NCBI GenBank assembly: GCA_002082245.2
Contig: NBTC02000002.1
Location: 4,216,001-4,280,000 of the forward strand
DNA from: Yersinia enterocolitica
GTDB lineage: Bacteria > Pseudomonadota > Gammaproteobacteria > Enterobacterales > Enterobacteriaceae
Length of the DNA: 64,000 bases
Direction of reading: 5' to 3'
A program made the translations under genes and the position numbers. Below are positions 55,474 through 64,000 of this stretch, one piece after another (the stretch's first letter is position 1; each line of letters begins with the position of its first letter). The notes beneath the pieces were generated by a model, which ran no database searches, was not told the origin of the DNA, and was given only the letters and a program-made list of their open reading frames with translations.

Positions 55474-56613
55474 ATGGATTTCACCAGTCTGGATGATAAA
55501 AACACAGACCAGGATAACCCTGTATTTAGCGATGGCACAGCTAAATGCATTGACTTAGAAAGCCCCGAACATACCGATGATGGCTTTGATGAACAGGACT
55601 TCGCGAATAAGGTGGCGGCTAGTGTAAATCATAACGCATCGGATCTGCACCTTTGTACCGGTTATCACCCGGTATTACGTATTGATGGCGTACTGAAAAC
55701 CTTCACTCACTGGCCACGGGTGAGTGTCAACTGGCTCAATAAGCTCAGTCGGCACTTATTAAGCGAGGCGCAGTATCGCCGATTGCGGGAAATGGGGCAG
55801 GTGGATTGTGCTTATACGACAATTAGTGGACAACGGCTACGGGCTAATATTTTTCAGCAACAGCAGGGGCAATCGGTAGCTTTTCGTATTATCTCTGCGG
55901 CATGCCCATCACTGGAAGAGTTGGATGTCCCACCGATTATTCACCAACTCGTTGAGCAAGATAATGGGTTGATTCTGGTTACTGGTGCGACAGGCAGTGG
56001 TAAGTCCACGACATTAAGCGCGATGATCAGTGCCATCAATCAGCATCAGGCTCGTCATATCATTACGCTTGAAGATCCGATTGAGTTTGTTCATAGCAGT
56101 CTTTCATGTTTGATCCAGCAACGGGAGCTGGGGAGCCATACCCAATCTTTTAGTCATGCCTTAACTGGAGCATTGCGTCAGGATCCCGATATCATTTTGT
56201 TGGGTGAGTTACGTGATCTGGATACGATTCGTTTAGCTCTGACTGCCGCTGAAACGGGGCATTTGGTGCTGGCTACGCTACATACTCGTACAGCAACACA
56301 GGCAATTGATCGGCTGGTAGATGTTTTCCCTGCGGCAGAGAAAGCCACTATTCAGGCACAATTGGCAGCGAGCTTACGTGCGGTTATCGCACAAAAGTTA
56401 TGTAATAAAACAGCCGGTGGGCGCATTGCCGTTTTTGAAATTCTGATACAAACCACTGCCGTCAGCCATTTGATTCGTGAAGGTAAATCCTATCAGCTCC
56501 CGAATGTGATACAAGCTGGCGCGCAATGGGGGATGCAAACCTTTGAGCAAGGGATGGTGCGGCGGGAGAGGCAGGGGATATTGGCAGAGAATAATGTTAG
56601 CCAATTAACATAG
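55474..56613 (+). CDS. yggR: PilT/VirB11-type ATPase YggR
   Basis: The 379-residue protein has an N-terminal GspE/PilT-like domain and a Walker A motif VTGATGSGKSTT near residue 170. ITLEDPIEFVH, the Walker B-like DPDIILLGELRDLDTI and the His-box ATLHTRTATQAIDR are present. It resembles PilT retraction ATPases, but no pilus genes are nearby. ATG 55474 has AGGAG six bases upstream. It starts with an unusual acidic extension of about 45 residues before the conserved domain. Confidence 0.9.
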   Translation: MDFTSLDDKNTDQDNPVFSDGTAKCIDLESPEHTDDGFDEQDFANKVAASVNHNASDLHLCTGYHPVLRIDGVLKTFTHWPRVSVNWLNKLSRHLLSEAQYRRLREMGQVDCAYTTISGQRLRANIFQQQQGQSVAFRIISAACPSLEELDVPPIIHQLVEQDNGLILVTGATGSGKSTTLSAMISAINQHQARHIITLEDPIEFVHSSLSCLIQQRELGSHTQSFSHALTGALRQDPDIILLGELRDLDTIRLALTAAETGHLVLATLHTRTATQAIDRLVDVFPAAEKATIQAQLAASLRAVIAQKLCNKTAGGRIAVFEILIQTTAVSHLIREGKSYQLPNVIQAGAQWGMQTFEQGMVRRERQGILAENNVSQLT

Positions 56614-56629
56614 CGCCGCTAACCAACAG

Positions 56630-56684
56630 TAAGTGATTCGGGTGAATGAGAGCCGCTAACACTGCCACGGCTCCAGGTAGGAAG
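56630..56684. repeat. Dispersed Yersinia-type short repeat, tandem copy 1
   Basis: TAAGTGATTCGGGTGAATGA through CACGGCTCCAGGTAGGAAG repeats 56754-56808 almost exactly over 55 bp (one or two differences). Confidence 0.8.
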
Positions 56685-56753
56685 AAGTTACCCAAAGTAA
56701 TTGGGGTTGTGGCAAGGCAGCAAACGAATAAACCCCGATGAGCTTACGATCTG

Positions 56754-56808
56754 TAAGTGATTCGGGTGAATGAGAGCCGCTAACACTGCCACGGCTCCAA
56801 GTAAGAAG
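56754..56808. repeat. Dispersed Yersinia-type short repeat, tandem copy 2
   Basis: Same 55 bp as the copy 124 bp upstream. An adjoining CCCCGATGAGCTTACG (from 56733) also appears inverted next to the copy at 60070, so the full unit is longer than 55 bp. Confidence 0.8.
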
Positions 56809-56813
56809 GGTAA

Positions 56814-57938
56814 TTATGCTGACGGGATCTGCTGAGTAATACAGTGAATATTCCCCCCACCGAGCAGGATCTCTCGGGCGGGAACACCGGTAATCACAAA
56901 GTCTGGGAACATCTGCTGCAACAGATCTTGCGCCACGCCATCGGTACGGTAATCTAACAACGGGTAAATGATTTGTTGGTTACTGATCAAAAAGTTGACG
57001 TAAGAGCCAGCCAGTCGTTCACCAGCGGTACGGGGAACCGCATCGCTGGATAGCACATCGAAAGTCTCTTCTTCGGTGTTATACAGTGGGCCGGGAGCCG
57101 GTAGTTTCCAGATTTTTAGCTTGCGGCCTTTGGCATCAACCGCATTGGATAACACATCAAAAGCAGCAACTGATCGTGCGTACTGTGGATCTTGTTGATC
57201 GTCGGTCCAATGTAGGGCAACTTCACCCGGGCGAACAAAACAGCACATATTGTCGATATGACCATCAGTTTCATCGTTATAGACGCCATCTTGCAACCAG
57301 ATGAAGTGTGTAACACCCAGGTATTCACGCAATAACTGTTCAATCTGTGCTTGATTCAGATGCGGATTGCGGTTTGGATTCAGCAAACATTCAGCGGTGG
57401 TTAGCAAAGTGCCTTCACCATCGGTATGAATCGAACCACCTTCTAATACCAGTGGGGCGCTGTAATAGGCGTTATGCAGGAAGTCACTCACTTGAACGGC
57501 AACTTTCTCATCTTGTTGCCAGTTGGCATACAGGCCACCGTTAAGGCCGCCCCATGCGTTGAACTGCCAATCCACAGCGCGGCGTTCACCGCTACCGTTA
57601 ATCACCATCGTCGGGCCGGTGTCACGCATCCAGGCATCATCACTGGCCATTTCGACCAATGTTACGTTAGCAGGCAGGGTTGCTTTAGCCTGAGCCATAA
57701 ATTCAGCTGGCACGCCCATAAATACGGGGGTTGTACCGCTGATGGCCTCAGCAACTTTGGCAAACGTCTGCTGAGCGGGAGCCCCCTTGCCACGCCAGTT
57801 ATCTTGACGGTATGGCCACAGCATCCAGACCGCATCCTGCTTTGCCCACTCGGCAGGCATAAAGAAGCCATCCTGCTGTGGTGTGCCGGGTAGGGCTTGT
57901 GAAGCTGAAGCTTGTAAAATCGCATCTTGTGCAGACAT
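56814..57938 (-). CDS. aguA: Agmatine deiminase
   Basis: The 374-residue enzyme converts agmatine to N-carbamoylputrescine and ammonia. It has [14 protein letters not shown], an [13 protein letters not shown] catalytic His region and the C-terminal nucleophile Cys366 in [13 protein letters not shown]. It lies 3 bp after aguB in the same leftward operon. Together with SpeC in this window it provides the alternative route to putrescine. Confidence 0.95.
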   Translation of the reverse strand: MSAQDAILQASASQALPGTPQQDGFFMPAEWAKQDAVWMLWPYRQDNWRGKGAPAQQTFAKVAEAISGTTPVFMGVPAEFMAQAKATLPANVTLVEMASDDAWMRDTGPTMVINGSGERRAVDWQFNAWGGLNGGLYANWQQDEKVAVQVSDFLHNAYYSAPLVLEGGSIHTDGEGTLLTTAECLLNPNRNPHLNQAQIEQLLREYLGVTHFIWLQDGVYNDETDGHIDNMCCFVRPGEVALHWTDDQQDPQYARSVAAFDVLSNAVDAKGRKLKIWKLPAPGPLYNTEEETFDVLSSDAVPRTAGERLAGSYVNFLISNQQIIYPLLDYRTDGVAQDLLQQMFPDFVITGVPAREILLGGGNIHCITQQIPSA

Positions 57939-57941
57939 AAA

Positions 57942-58826
57942 TTATCTCCGGGTCTTGCCGTCAGAAGTGGCTAAAGCTTGATACATTTCTGGGCGGCGAT
58001 CGCGGAACAAGCCCCATGAAGCGCGCTGGGCAGCGATTTCTTGTAAATCAAATTCATGTACCAAAACAGCCTCATCCGTTTTGTTGGCCTGAGCCAGCAG
58101 AGCGCCAGTCTGGTCAGCAATGAACGAAGATCCGTAGAAGGTCATTTCCAGGCCCGCTATAAATTTACTTTTCTCGGTACCGATACGGTTAGATGCAATT
58201 ACGGGCACCAGGTTTGCAGCGGCGTGGCCCTGCTGTACGCGGGTCCAGTGTGGTTGGCTATCGATTTCAGGATAGGCAGGTTCAGAACCAATCGCGGTCG
58301 GGTAGAAGATGATTTCCGCACCAAGCAGTGCCAGGCTACGGGCCGTTTCCGGGAACCACTGATCCCAACAGATGCCAACGCCTACTTTGGCATAACGAGT
58401 TTGCCAGACTTTAAAACCGGTATCGCCCGGAATAAAGAATTGTTTTTCCTGATAAGCCGGGCCGTTAGGAATATGGGTCTTACGGTATACATCTAACACC
58501 GAGCCATCAGCATCAATCATAACCAGCGAGTTATAATAAGCATTGTTGGCTTTCTCAAAGAAGCTCAGCGGTAACACTACTTCCAGCTCGGCTGCCAACT
58601 TGGCGAAGTGCTTAATTAACGGGCTACTATCCAGCTCTTGGGCCAGTGCATAGTGTTCCGGGCTTTGATCAATACAGAAATAAGGTGCGGCAAACAGCTC
58701 CTGAATCAGGATGATCTGTGCACCTTTGGCATGCGCTTGACGTACCAGTTTCTCGGCATTTTCAATGTTCTTAGGTAGGTCCCAAGAGCAAGCCATTTGG
58801 GTCGCAGCAACAGTCACTTTTGTCAT
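57942..58826 (-). CDS. aguB: N-carbamoylputrescine amidohydrolase
   Basis: The 294-residue nitrilase-family enzyme cleaves N-carbamoylputrescine to putrescine, CO2 and ammonia. The catalytic triad is visible as E43 (ILIQELFAAPYF), K116 (VYRKTHIPNGP) and C153 (VGICWDQWFPE). It is the promoter-proximal gene of the agu operon. The following 180 bp to ruvX hold no gene. Confidence 0.95.
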   Translation of the reverse strand: MTKVTVAATQMACSWDLPKNIENAEKLVRQAHAKGAQIILIQELFAAPYFCIDQSPEHYALAQELDSSPLIKHFAKLAAELEVVLPLSFFEKANNAYYNSLVMIDADGSVLDVYRKTHIPNGPAYQEKQFFIPGDTGFKVWQTRYAKVGVGICWDQWFPETARSLALLGAEIIFYPTAIGSEPAYPEIDSQPHWTRVQQGHAAANLVPVIASNRIGTEKSKFIAGLEMTFYGSSFIADQTGALLAQANKTDEAVLVHEFDLQEIAAQRASWGLFRDRRPEMYQALATSDGKTRR

Positions 58827-59007
58827 GAGAAAACCTCAATAAATGTAAAAAACACCCGCATGGGGTGTGCAATATTTGAGCCGCTGATTGGCATAGGTTC
58901 AGTATACAATCCTGTGGGTACAGGTGTCACGATATGCGGGGGATTGCCAAACCAGACGGTGGAAACATAATCTGGGTAACCGTATCTGAAGCTGAATAAA
59001 AACCTAT

Positions 59008-59430
59008 TCAGCCAGCCTGTTCATCAAACCAACTTTCCAGAATAATGACCGCAGATGCAGCATCGACACTGCCTTTATCCAAAGCACGGTAGCCGCCACT
59101 GTCAAATAAGTTGGCGCGGGCTTCTACGGTGCTGAGGCGTTCATCCTGTAAGGCTATTTGTACACCAAAGCGGCCATGTAAGCGGTTGGCAAACCTGCGC
59201 GCGCGGGTAGTTAGGGGTTGCTCGGTGCCATCCATATTCAGCGGCAGTCCGACAACGACTAAATCAGGTTGCCACTCTTTCAGCAGTTTTTCGACTTTCT
59301 GCCAGTCTGGCGTGCCATCCTGCGCTTTAAATGACGTTAGTGCGCGGGCAGTGCCGGTCACTTCTTGGCCAATAGCTACGCCGATACTTTTAGTCCCAAA
59401 ATCAAAGGCAACAATCGTGCGATTAGCCAT
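59008..59430 (-). CDS. ruvX: RuvX/YqgF RNase H-like protein
   Basis: The 140-residue protein has [38 protein letters not shown] and [11 protein letters not shown] with the predicted catalytic acidic residues. YqgF is a Holliday-junction-resolvase-like nuclease that is also implicated in 16S rRNA processing. It shares one base with the yqgE stop, so the two are cotranslated. Confidence 0.95.
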   Translation of the reverse strand: MANRTIVAFDFGTKSIGVAIGQEVTGTARALTSFKAQDGTPDWQKVEKLLKEWQPDLVVVGLPLNMDGTEQPLTTRARRFANRLHGRFGVQIALQDERLSTVEARANLFDSGGYRALDKGSVDAASAVIILESWFDEQAG

Positions 59431-59993
59431 TAGGCGTGTCCTGCTTGCGGAGCAATATTAAAGATATTGATACCCAACTTGTTGGCCGCAGCTTGCCAAC
59501 GTTCTGCAATTGGCGTGTGGAACAGAATGTTGGTATCAGCCTCAATCGTCAACCAGGTGTTATCCAGCAATTCCTGCTCTAGTTGCCCCTTTTGCCAGCC
59601 TGCATAACCCAATGCCACCAGTAGATTTTTAGGTTGTTCTGGCGTCCCTAGGGTCTCCAATACATCTTTGGAGGTGGTTATCATCGTATCGGCTGAGATA
59701 GGAATACTGGAGCCGAATCCCTCCCGTGGTGAATGCAGGATAAACCCCCGATCCTCTGCCAGTGGCCCACCGGTTAATACCGGTTTATCCAGACGTATCG
59801 CCGGGTCTCGCGGTGAAGGGCTGATTTTCAGTTTTTCCAGCACAGTTTCTACCGTGAACTGTTCCATAGGTTTGTTTATCACTAAGCCCATTGCGCCCTC
59901 TTGGTTATGCTCGCAGATGTAAATAACCGAGCGCATAAATAGGGGGTCTTGGAGTGAAGGCATAGCGATAAGAAAATGATGCTGTAAATTCAT
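59430..59993 (-). CDS. yqgE: YqgE (UPF0301) protein
   Basis: The 187-residue protein starts at ATG 59993 ([19 protein letters not shown]). It has [20 protein letters not shown] and [15 protein letters not shown], typical of the AlgH/UPF0301 family. The function is unknown. It lies between ruvX and gshB, as in E. coli. Confidence 0.95.
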   Translation of the reverse strand: MNLQHHFLIAMPSLQDPLFMRSVIYICEHNQEGAMGLVINKPMEQFTVETVLEKLKISPSPRDPAIRLDKPVLTGGPLAEDRGFILHSPREGFGSSIPISADTMITTSKDVLETLGTPEQPKNLLVALGYAGWQKGQLEQELLDNTWLTIEADTNILFHTPIAERWQAAANKLGINIFNIAPQAGHA

Positions 59994-60069
59994 TATGTTA
60001 TATAGGGGATTCGCTGAGTTAAGGGGTGAACTTTTGTCAGTATGCGGATAAATGCCAATAAAGTCACGG

Positions 60070-60150
60070 ATCCCCTTCGTCCTTGAAGCCGCAGGGGTGT
60101 TGGCTGCGTTCACGCACCCGAATCACTTGACTGCGTAAGCTCATCGGGAT
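60070..60150. repeat. Dispersed Yersinia-type short repeat
   Basis: TCCCCTTCGTCCTTGAAGCC through ACCCGAATCACTTGACTGCG and then TAAGCTCATCGGG is the reverse complement of the repeats at 56630-56808 including their CCCGATGAGCTTA extension. It occupies the yqgE-gshB gap. Confidence 0.7.
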
Positions 60151-60278
60151 TAATGAGCCTCATCCTTGAGGCTCACCCTGCGGGCTAGCATAAATGCTGT
60201 TCAAATCGGTTCCTGACCGATTTGTTACTCTCTTGCCGCCTGCCTGCAACACCCATGACTTTGGGGAGGGTATCTGGT

Positions 60279-61232
60279 TTATTTATTAGCTAACCGCGCT
60301 TCGATTGCATCCATCAGCATTTTGGTAATGGACACATCCGGGAAGGCAGCTTCAATTTCACGGATGCAGGTCGGACTGGTGACGTTAATTTCAGTCAGGC
60401 GATCGCCGATAATATCTAACCCGACGAAAATTAAGCCTTTTTGCTTCAGTACCGGCGCGACAGCGCGGGCAATCGCCCAGTCGCTCTCACTGAGTGGACG
60501 GGCTTCGCCTCGGCCGCCAGCTGCCAGATTACCCCGAGTTTCACCTTGCGCCGGGATACGTGCCAGGCAGTAAGGCACCGGCTCGCCGTCAACCACCAAG
60601 ACCCGTTTATCGCCTTCTTTGATGGCTGGCAGGAAGTTCTGTGCCATGCAGAATCGGTTGCCCAATTCGGTCAGAGTTTCAATAATCACCGACAAGTTAG
60701 GGTCATCTTGTTTCACACGGAAGATTGAGGTCCCCCCCATACCATCCAGCGGTTTCAGAATGATATCACCGTGTTTTTGATGGAATTTACGAATGCGGTC
60801 TTTATTGCGGCTGACCAGAGTATCCGGCGTTAATTCAGGGAACCAGGCGGTAAACAGCTTCTCATTACAGTCACGCAGGCTCTGCGGCTTGTTCACTACC
60901 AGTGTGCCCTTATCTTCTGCGCGCTCCAGAATATAGGTGGCGTAGATGAATTCAGTATCAAACGGCGGATCTTTGCGCATCAGGATGACATCAAGGTCGT
61001 GCAGGGGAATATCCTGTTCAGCGCCGAAACTGAACCAACTCTCTTTATCCTGTTTTACGCTGAGTAGACGGGTACTGGCTCGGCCTTCACCACCCTGTAA
61101 GTACAGGTCACCCATCTCCATGTAATGCAGTTCCCAACCGCGGCGCTGTGCTTCCAACAGCATGGCGAAGCTGGAGTCTTTCTTGATATTAATGGACGAG
61201 ATTGGGTCCATTACGATGCCGAGCTTGATCAT
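60279..61232 (-). CDS. gshB: Glutathione synthetase
   Basis: The 317-residue ATP-grasp enzyme joins gamma-glutamylcysteine and glycine. It has MIKLGIVMDPISSINIKKDS, GDIILKPLDGMGGTSIFRVK, PCLARIPAQGETRGNLAAGG-like conserved residues and LIFVGLDIIGDRLTEINVTS. It is downstream of rsmE by 25 bp in the same orientation. Confidence 0.95.
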   Translation of the reverse strand: MIKLGIVMDPISSINIKKDSSFAMLLEAQRRGWELHYMEMGDLYLQGGEGRASTRLLSVKQDKESWFSFGAEQDIPLHDLDVILMRKDPPFDTEFIYATYILERAEDKGTLVVNKPQSLRDCNEKLFTAWFPELTPDTLVSRNKDRIRKFHQKHGDIILKPLDGMGGTSIFRVKQDDPNLSVIIETLTELGNRFCMAQNFLPAIKEGDKRVLVVDGEPVPYCLARIPAQGETRGNLAAGGRGEARPLSESDWAIARAVAPVLKQKGLIFVGLDIIGDRLTEINVTSPTCIREIEAAFPDVSITKMLMDAIEARLANK

Positions 61233-61257
61233 TCTTCTCTCCTAATGGGAACGAATT

Positions 61258-61989
61258 TTATCCCAGATCACCAAACCGCACCTGTAAAGCAGTGATTGCG
61301 GTAAGAGCTGTAGTTTCGGTACGTAGAACTCGTGGACCTAGCAGGATATCAGTAAATCCAAGGCGCGAGGTCATGGCAATTTCATCGGCAGAGAGGCCGC
61401 CCTCCGGGCCAATCAACAAACGCACGTTGTTGAGTGTAGGGGGAAGGGTATTGATGCTGTTGCTGGCGCGCGGATGCAGATTCAGTTTCAGGCTATCATC
61501 CTGCTCAGCACACCAGTCTGATAGTTGCATGGCGTTGCGGATTTCCGGGATCCTATTGCGGCCACACTGCTCGCAGGCAGCGATAGCAATTTTCTGCCAC
61601 TGCTGGAGTTTCTTCACTAAACGCTCGCCATCGAGCTTAACCCCACAACGTTCAGAAAACAGCGGAGTAATCACATTGACACCCAGCTCAATCGATTTCT
61701 GCACGGTAAATTCCATTTTCTCGCCCCGGGAGATCACCTGACCCAAATGTAAGCTCAGTGGTGATTCACGGTCTTCCAATTGCCCTTCACCAAGCCGAAC
61801 CCGCAGATTTTTTTTATCTGAGCGGACAATTTCGGCAGCGAAGACCTGATTGCTACCATCAAATAGTTGCAGGCTTTGCCCCTCAACCATACGGAGCACG
61901 CGGCCTACATGATTGGCTGCCTCATCGCTCAACGCCAGTTCGGTATTCGCCTGCAAAGGCTGTGGATGATAAATGCGGGGTATGCGCAT
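61258..61989 (-). CDS. rsmE: 16S rRNA (uracil1498-N3)-methyltransferase
   Basis: The 243-residue SPOUT methyltransferase starts at ATG 61989 ([12 protein letters not shown]). It modifies U1498 of 16S r[48 protein letters not shown] and [12 protein letters not shown] are the expected motifs. Confidence 0.95.
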   Translation of the reverse strand: MRIPRIYHPQPLQANTELALSDEAANHVGRVLRMVEGQSLQLFDGSNQVFAAEIVRSDKKNLRVRLGEGQLEDRESPLSLHLGQVISRGEKMEFTVQKSIELGVNVITPLFSERCGVKLDGERLVKKLQQWQKIAIAACEQCGRNRIPEIRNAMQLSDWCAEQDDSLKLNLHPRASNSINTLPPTLNNVRLLIGPEGGLSADEIAMTSRLGFTDILLGPRVLRTETTALTAITALQVRFGDLG

Positions 61990-62101
61990 GGGTTGCTCTA
62001 AGTCCTGAAACGAAAACATACCGCGCAGCGAGTGGTGCCACGCGAAATAAATAAGTGCCTAAGGAGACCAGAGGCAGGGAAGTATCAACCCATATACTAG
62101 A

Positions 62102-62809
62102 TTAGCCTTTTTGCTGCTGGCAAGCCCGTTGTACATAAGGGTTATGATTACCCTGAGCTTTCGCTATCCGCTCATCACGTTGGCATTCCCAGTTGGTGAC
62201 AGGGTACTGGCGGTTCCAGACCTCAAACAGCTTGCTTTGTTGGCTGGAAAGTCGCAGTTGATATTGATCGCGCATATAAAAATAGGTGCGGGCAATTGCT
62301 CCGCGAGCACGCGCTGGCGGCTCTGCCAGTTTATTTTTAAAATCAATTTTCATATCACATTGACCGTATTGGCCCTGGCCGCCATTCCATTGGGAATACA
62401 TGAAGTTATTGCGGTCACCATTCACTTCGCCAATAGCCGGTTGCAGATTATGCAGATCAGTTTCTATTTGGCGATAGATGGGATCTTTAGTGCAGTTTTT
62501 GCGGCCACCTTGTTGCCAGCATTGGCGCTGGTGGCCAAATTGCCAAGCCGGAACCACATGCTCCCACTCGATCCTTGCTGCTCGCTGGGCGTTTTTTCTT
62601 GGTTGATAGCCACAACTTTTCAGGTCAGGAATACCTTTCTTACCTTGCCAATCAATTTTGCATCCGCAGTAAAAACTGCCGGGGGCATCCTGATTAATTT
62701 TTACAGCGACCGCTTTGGCCTGAGAAAAGTTATTAATGCTTTGACTGTGACTGACCAGAGGAAGCAACGAGGAGGATAAAACCAGCAAGAATAGAATATT
62801 GCGTAACAT
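62102..62809 (-). CDS. endA: Periplasmic endonuclease I
   Basis: The 235-residue precursor has a signal peptide ([16 protein letters not shown]). The metal-dependent nuclease motif [17 protein letters not shown] contains the general-base His, with [19 protein letters not shown] after it. Eight cysteines suggest several disulfides. It degrades double-stranded DNA in the periplasm. Confidence 0.95.
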   Translation of the reverse strand: MLRNILFLLVLSSSLLPLVSHSQSINNFSQAKAVAVKINQDAPGSFYCGCKIDWQGKKGIPDLKSCGYQPRKNAQRAARIEWEHVVPAWQFGHQRQCWQQGGRKNCTKDPIYRQIETDLHNLQPAIGEVNGDRNNFMYSQWNGGQGQYGQCDMKIDFKNKLAEPPARARGAIARTYFYMRDQYQLRLSSQQSKLFEVWNRQYPVTNWECQRDERIAKAQGNHNPYVQRACQQQKG

Positions 62810-62906
62810 ATCTCAAAACAGCCCGATGATGAAAAGCAGGCAGGTTATAGATAATACTGATGGATAGCAAATTAACATGCTGTTTTATAACAAGTAACAC
62901 CAATTC

Positions 62907-63419
62907 CTAACAGCTTTTTAGCGCGTTAAATTGCAGCTTTTCACCACAGTGGCGGCAGCGATATTCGCTCTCGCCGCGCTGTACTTTATTGTGGCGACGA
63001 ATGGTTAATGCATGTTGCTGGCATTTGCACTGATAATTGAAGGTCTTACTGCGCACCGAGGCGACTTCAAACTGGTGGGTGCGGCTGGCGGGGACTTGCA
63101 ATACCTGCTCCATCATCCAGCGCCACTCTTTACCATGGGGAGCAACTCGGCCAAATTGGCGATAAACCAGCAAGTGAGCCAGTTCGTGCGGCACCACTTC
63201 CTCGATAAAGTCCTGCTGATTTTCCAGTAACAATACAGGGTTAAGACGAATCTCGAAGGATTGCAGATAGGCACTACCCGCGCTAGTGCCGCGTTGATGA
63301 TAATTGATTTTCGGCTCCGAGTAGGCGGTGCCAAGATGTTGATTCGCTAACTGCAATTTGTGGCGCAGGCAGCGCATAACGGCTTGCTGTAACGCGATTG
63401 GGATTCGTTGTGTACTCAT
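62907..63419 (-). CDS. sprT: SprT zinc metalloprotease-like protein
   Basis: The 170-residue protein has the HExxH zinc motif at H78-H82 ([16 protein letters not shown]), followed by [11 protein letters not shown]-terminal zinc ribbon has CKCQQH and [10 protein letters not shown]. It is similar to E. coli SprT and lies next to endA. Confidence 0.93.
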   Translation of the reverse strand: MSTQRIPIALQQAVMRCLRHKLQLANQHLGTAYSEPKINYHQRGTSAGSAYLQSFEIRLNPVLLLENQQDFIEEVVPHELAHLLVYRQFGRVAPHGKEWRWMMEQVLQVPASRTHQFEVASVRSKTFNYQCKCQQHALTIRRHNKVQRGESEYRCRHCGEKLQFNALKSC

Positions 63420-63479
63420 ATCGCCGAAGAATAAAACGGTCGATAAGCAGATGCAAGCCAGTAGGCAGGACTATTTTGA

Positions 63480-63530
63480 GTAGATTATTATATAAAAACA
63501 TATAATATAAAAATATATAATGAAATCTAG
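63480..63530. promoter_or_regulatory. AT-rich repeated operator-like region upstream of the ArsR gene
   Basis: The segment contains several ATATAAT-type repeats (ATTATTATATAAAAAC, CATATAATATAAAAAT, ATATATAATG) with partial dyad symmetry about 63505. It ends 15 bp before the start of the ArsR-family gene, the usual place for an autoregulatory operator of BigR/YgaV type. Confidence 0.45.
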
Positions 63531-63545
63531 TTATCCGAAGGGCTT

Positions 63546-63875
63546 ATGAATAACCATCAAATGATCAGCATGGATCTTATGAGGCAAGCGGCAGCAGCGG
63601 CTGGTGATGTATTACGGGTGCTGTCAAATGAGGATCGTTTGCTCTTACTGTGTCAATTGAGCCAGGGAGAAAAAGCAGTAGGTGAATTAGAAGCCGCATT
63701 GGGGATTCATCAACCAACGTTATCACAACAGCTTGGTGTGCTGCGTAGTGATGGGCTAGTGAACACTCGCCGCGACGGTAAGCGGATATTTTACTCAATC
63801 GCCGATAGTAAAGTTTTGGCACTGTTGGAGCTGCTCTATCAGCTTTATTGCCCACAAGAGAAGGAGGCAATATGA
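63546..63875 (+). CDS. ArsR-family repressor of BigR/YgaV type
   Basis: The 109-residue winged-helix protein has the recognition helix HQPTLSQQLGVLRSDGLVNTRRDG. Two cysteines, C36 (LLLLCQLSQGE) and C102 (LYQLYCPQE), correspond to the pair that forms a tetrasulfide or disulfide in BigR, SqrR and YgaV, sensors of reactive sulfur species. It overlaps the downstream YeeE/YedE-like gene by ATGA. An AT-rich operator-like region precedes it. Confidence 0.85.
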   Translation: MNNHQMISMDLMRQAAAAAGDVLRVLSNEDRLLLLCQLSQGEKAVGELEAALGIHQPTLSQQLGVLRSDGLVNTRRDGKRIFYSIADSKVLALLELLYQLYCPQEKEAI

Positions 63876-64000
63876 CTATCGATTGGATTAACTTTACCCC
63901 TTACAGTGCACTGGCCGGAGGGGCAGTATTGGGCGTTGCAGTAACGTTTCTATTGTTAGCCACTGGCCGGATTGCTGGTATTAGTGGCATTTTGGGGGGC
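63872..64000 (+). CDS. YeeE/YedE-type sulfur transport membrane protein, truncated by window end
   Basis: Only the first 43 residues are present (MTIDWINFTPYSALAGGAVLG followed by VAVTFLLLATGRIAGISGILGG). The GG-rich first helix and ATGRIAGISG are typical of YeeE/YedE (DUF395/DUF6691) proteins. These take up thiosulfate or other sulfur species. It is translationally coupled to the sulfur-sensing repressor. Confidence 0.75.
   Translation, partial: MTIDWINFTPYSALAGGAVLGVAVTFLLLATGRIAGISGILGG

Overview
The window looks like a chromosomal segment of a Yersinia species outside the Y. pestis type, possibly of the enterocolitica group. The basis is gene-by-gene resemblance to enterobacterial proteins, the conserved run speC-mltC-yggX-mutY-trmB-yggL-glsA-yggN-hemW-rdgB-yggU-yggT-proC-yggS-yggR-aguA-aguB-ruvX-yqgE-gshB-rsmE-endA-sprT, and a dispersed short repeat that I associate with Yersinia. 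The species assignment is an inference; I could not run a search.

Left part (1-13 kb). A five-gene, 4-bp-overlapping operon joins a thermostable-hemolysin/GNAT-like protein, an acyl-adenylate ligase, a haem-oxygenase-like diiron protein, an SDR reductase and a small TPR-like exported protein, followed by a VIT1/CCC1 family transporter. A second compact operon (5.2-11.8 kb) starts with an MlrA/LitR-type MerR regulator behind a perfect TTGTACAA inverted repeat. It continues with a SnoaL-like protein, an SDR, an FAD amine-oxidase-like protein, DUF1365, a cyclopropane-fatty-acid-synthase homologue, DUF2878, a chalcone-isomerase-like protein and a DUF3833 lipoprotein. This set is seen in light/singlet-oxygen membrane-lipid responses elsewhere. 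pfkB follows.

Middle (13-47 kb), accessory and mosaic. An orphan glycosidase-like protein, a lipoprotein and a decayed gene lead into an AT-rich block with a LuxR-type regulator, a 2359-aa autotransporter, a regulator-like protein lacking a DNA-binding domain and a PapI/FaeA-like regulator. Then comes an insertion-sequence graveyard (at least five IS6-family relics and one IS91-family relic) holding two small secreted cysteine paralogues and aqpZ, ending at tRNA-Phe. Core genes speC to trmB follow. A decayed integrase and a second, inverted autotransporter (2351 aa) then separate trmB from yggL. The last 4617 bp of the two autotransporter genes are almost identical and lie as inverted repeats around a 14.6-kb segment of core genes. 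Both autotransporter promoters carry a matching GTGGGA/TCCTAC palindrome resembling an RcsAB box.

Right part (47-64 kb) is conserved chromosome: glutaminase, an ISNCY-family insertion before yggN, the hemW-to-yggS cluster read leftward, yggR, the agmatine-to-putrescine genes aguA-aguB (which complement speC in polyamine synthesis), ruvX-yqgE-gshB-rsmE-endA-sprT, and at the very end a BigR/YgaV-like sulfur-sensing ArsR repressor overlapping a truncated YeeE/YedE-type membrane gene.
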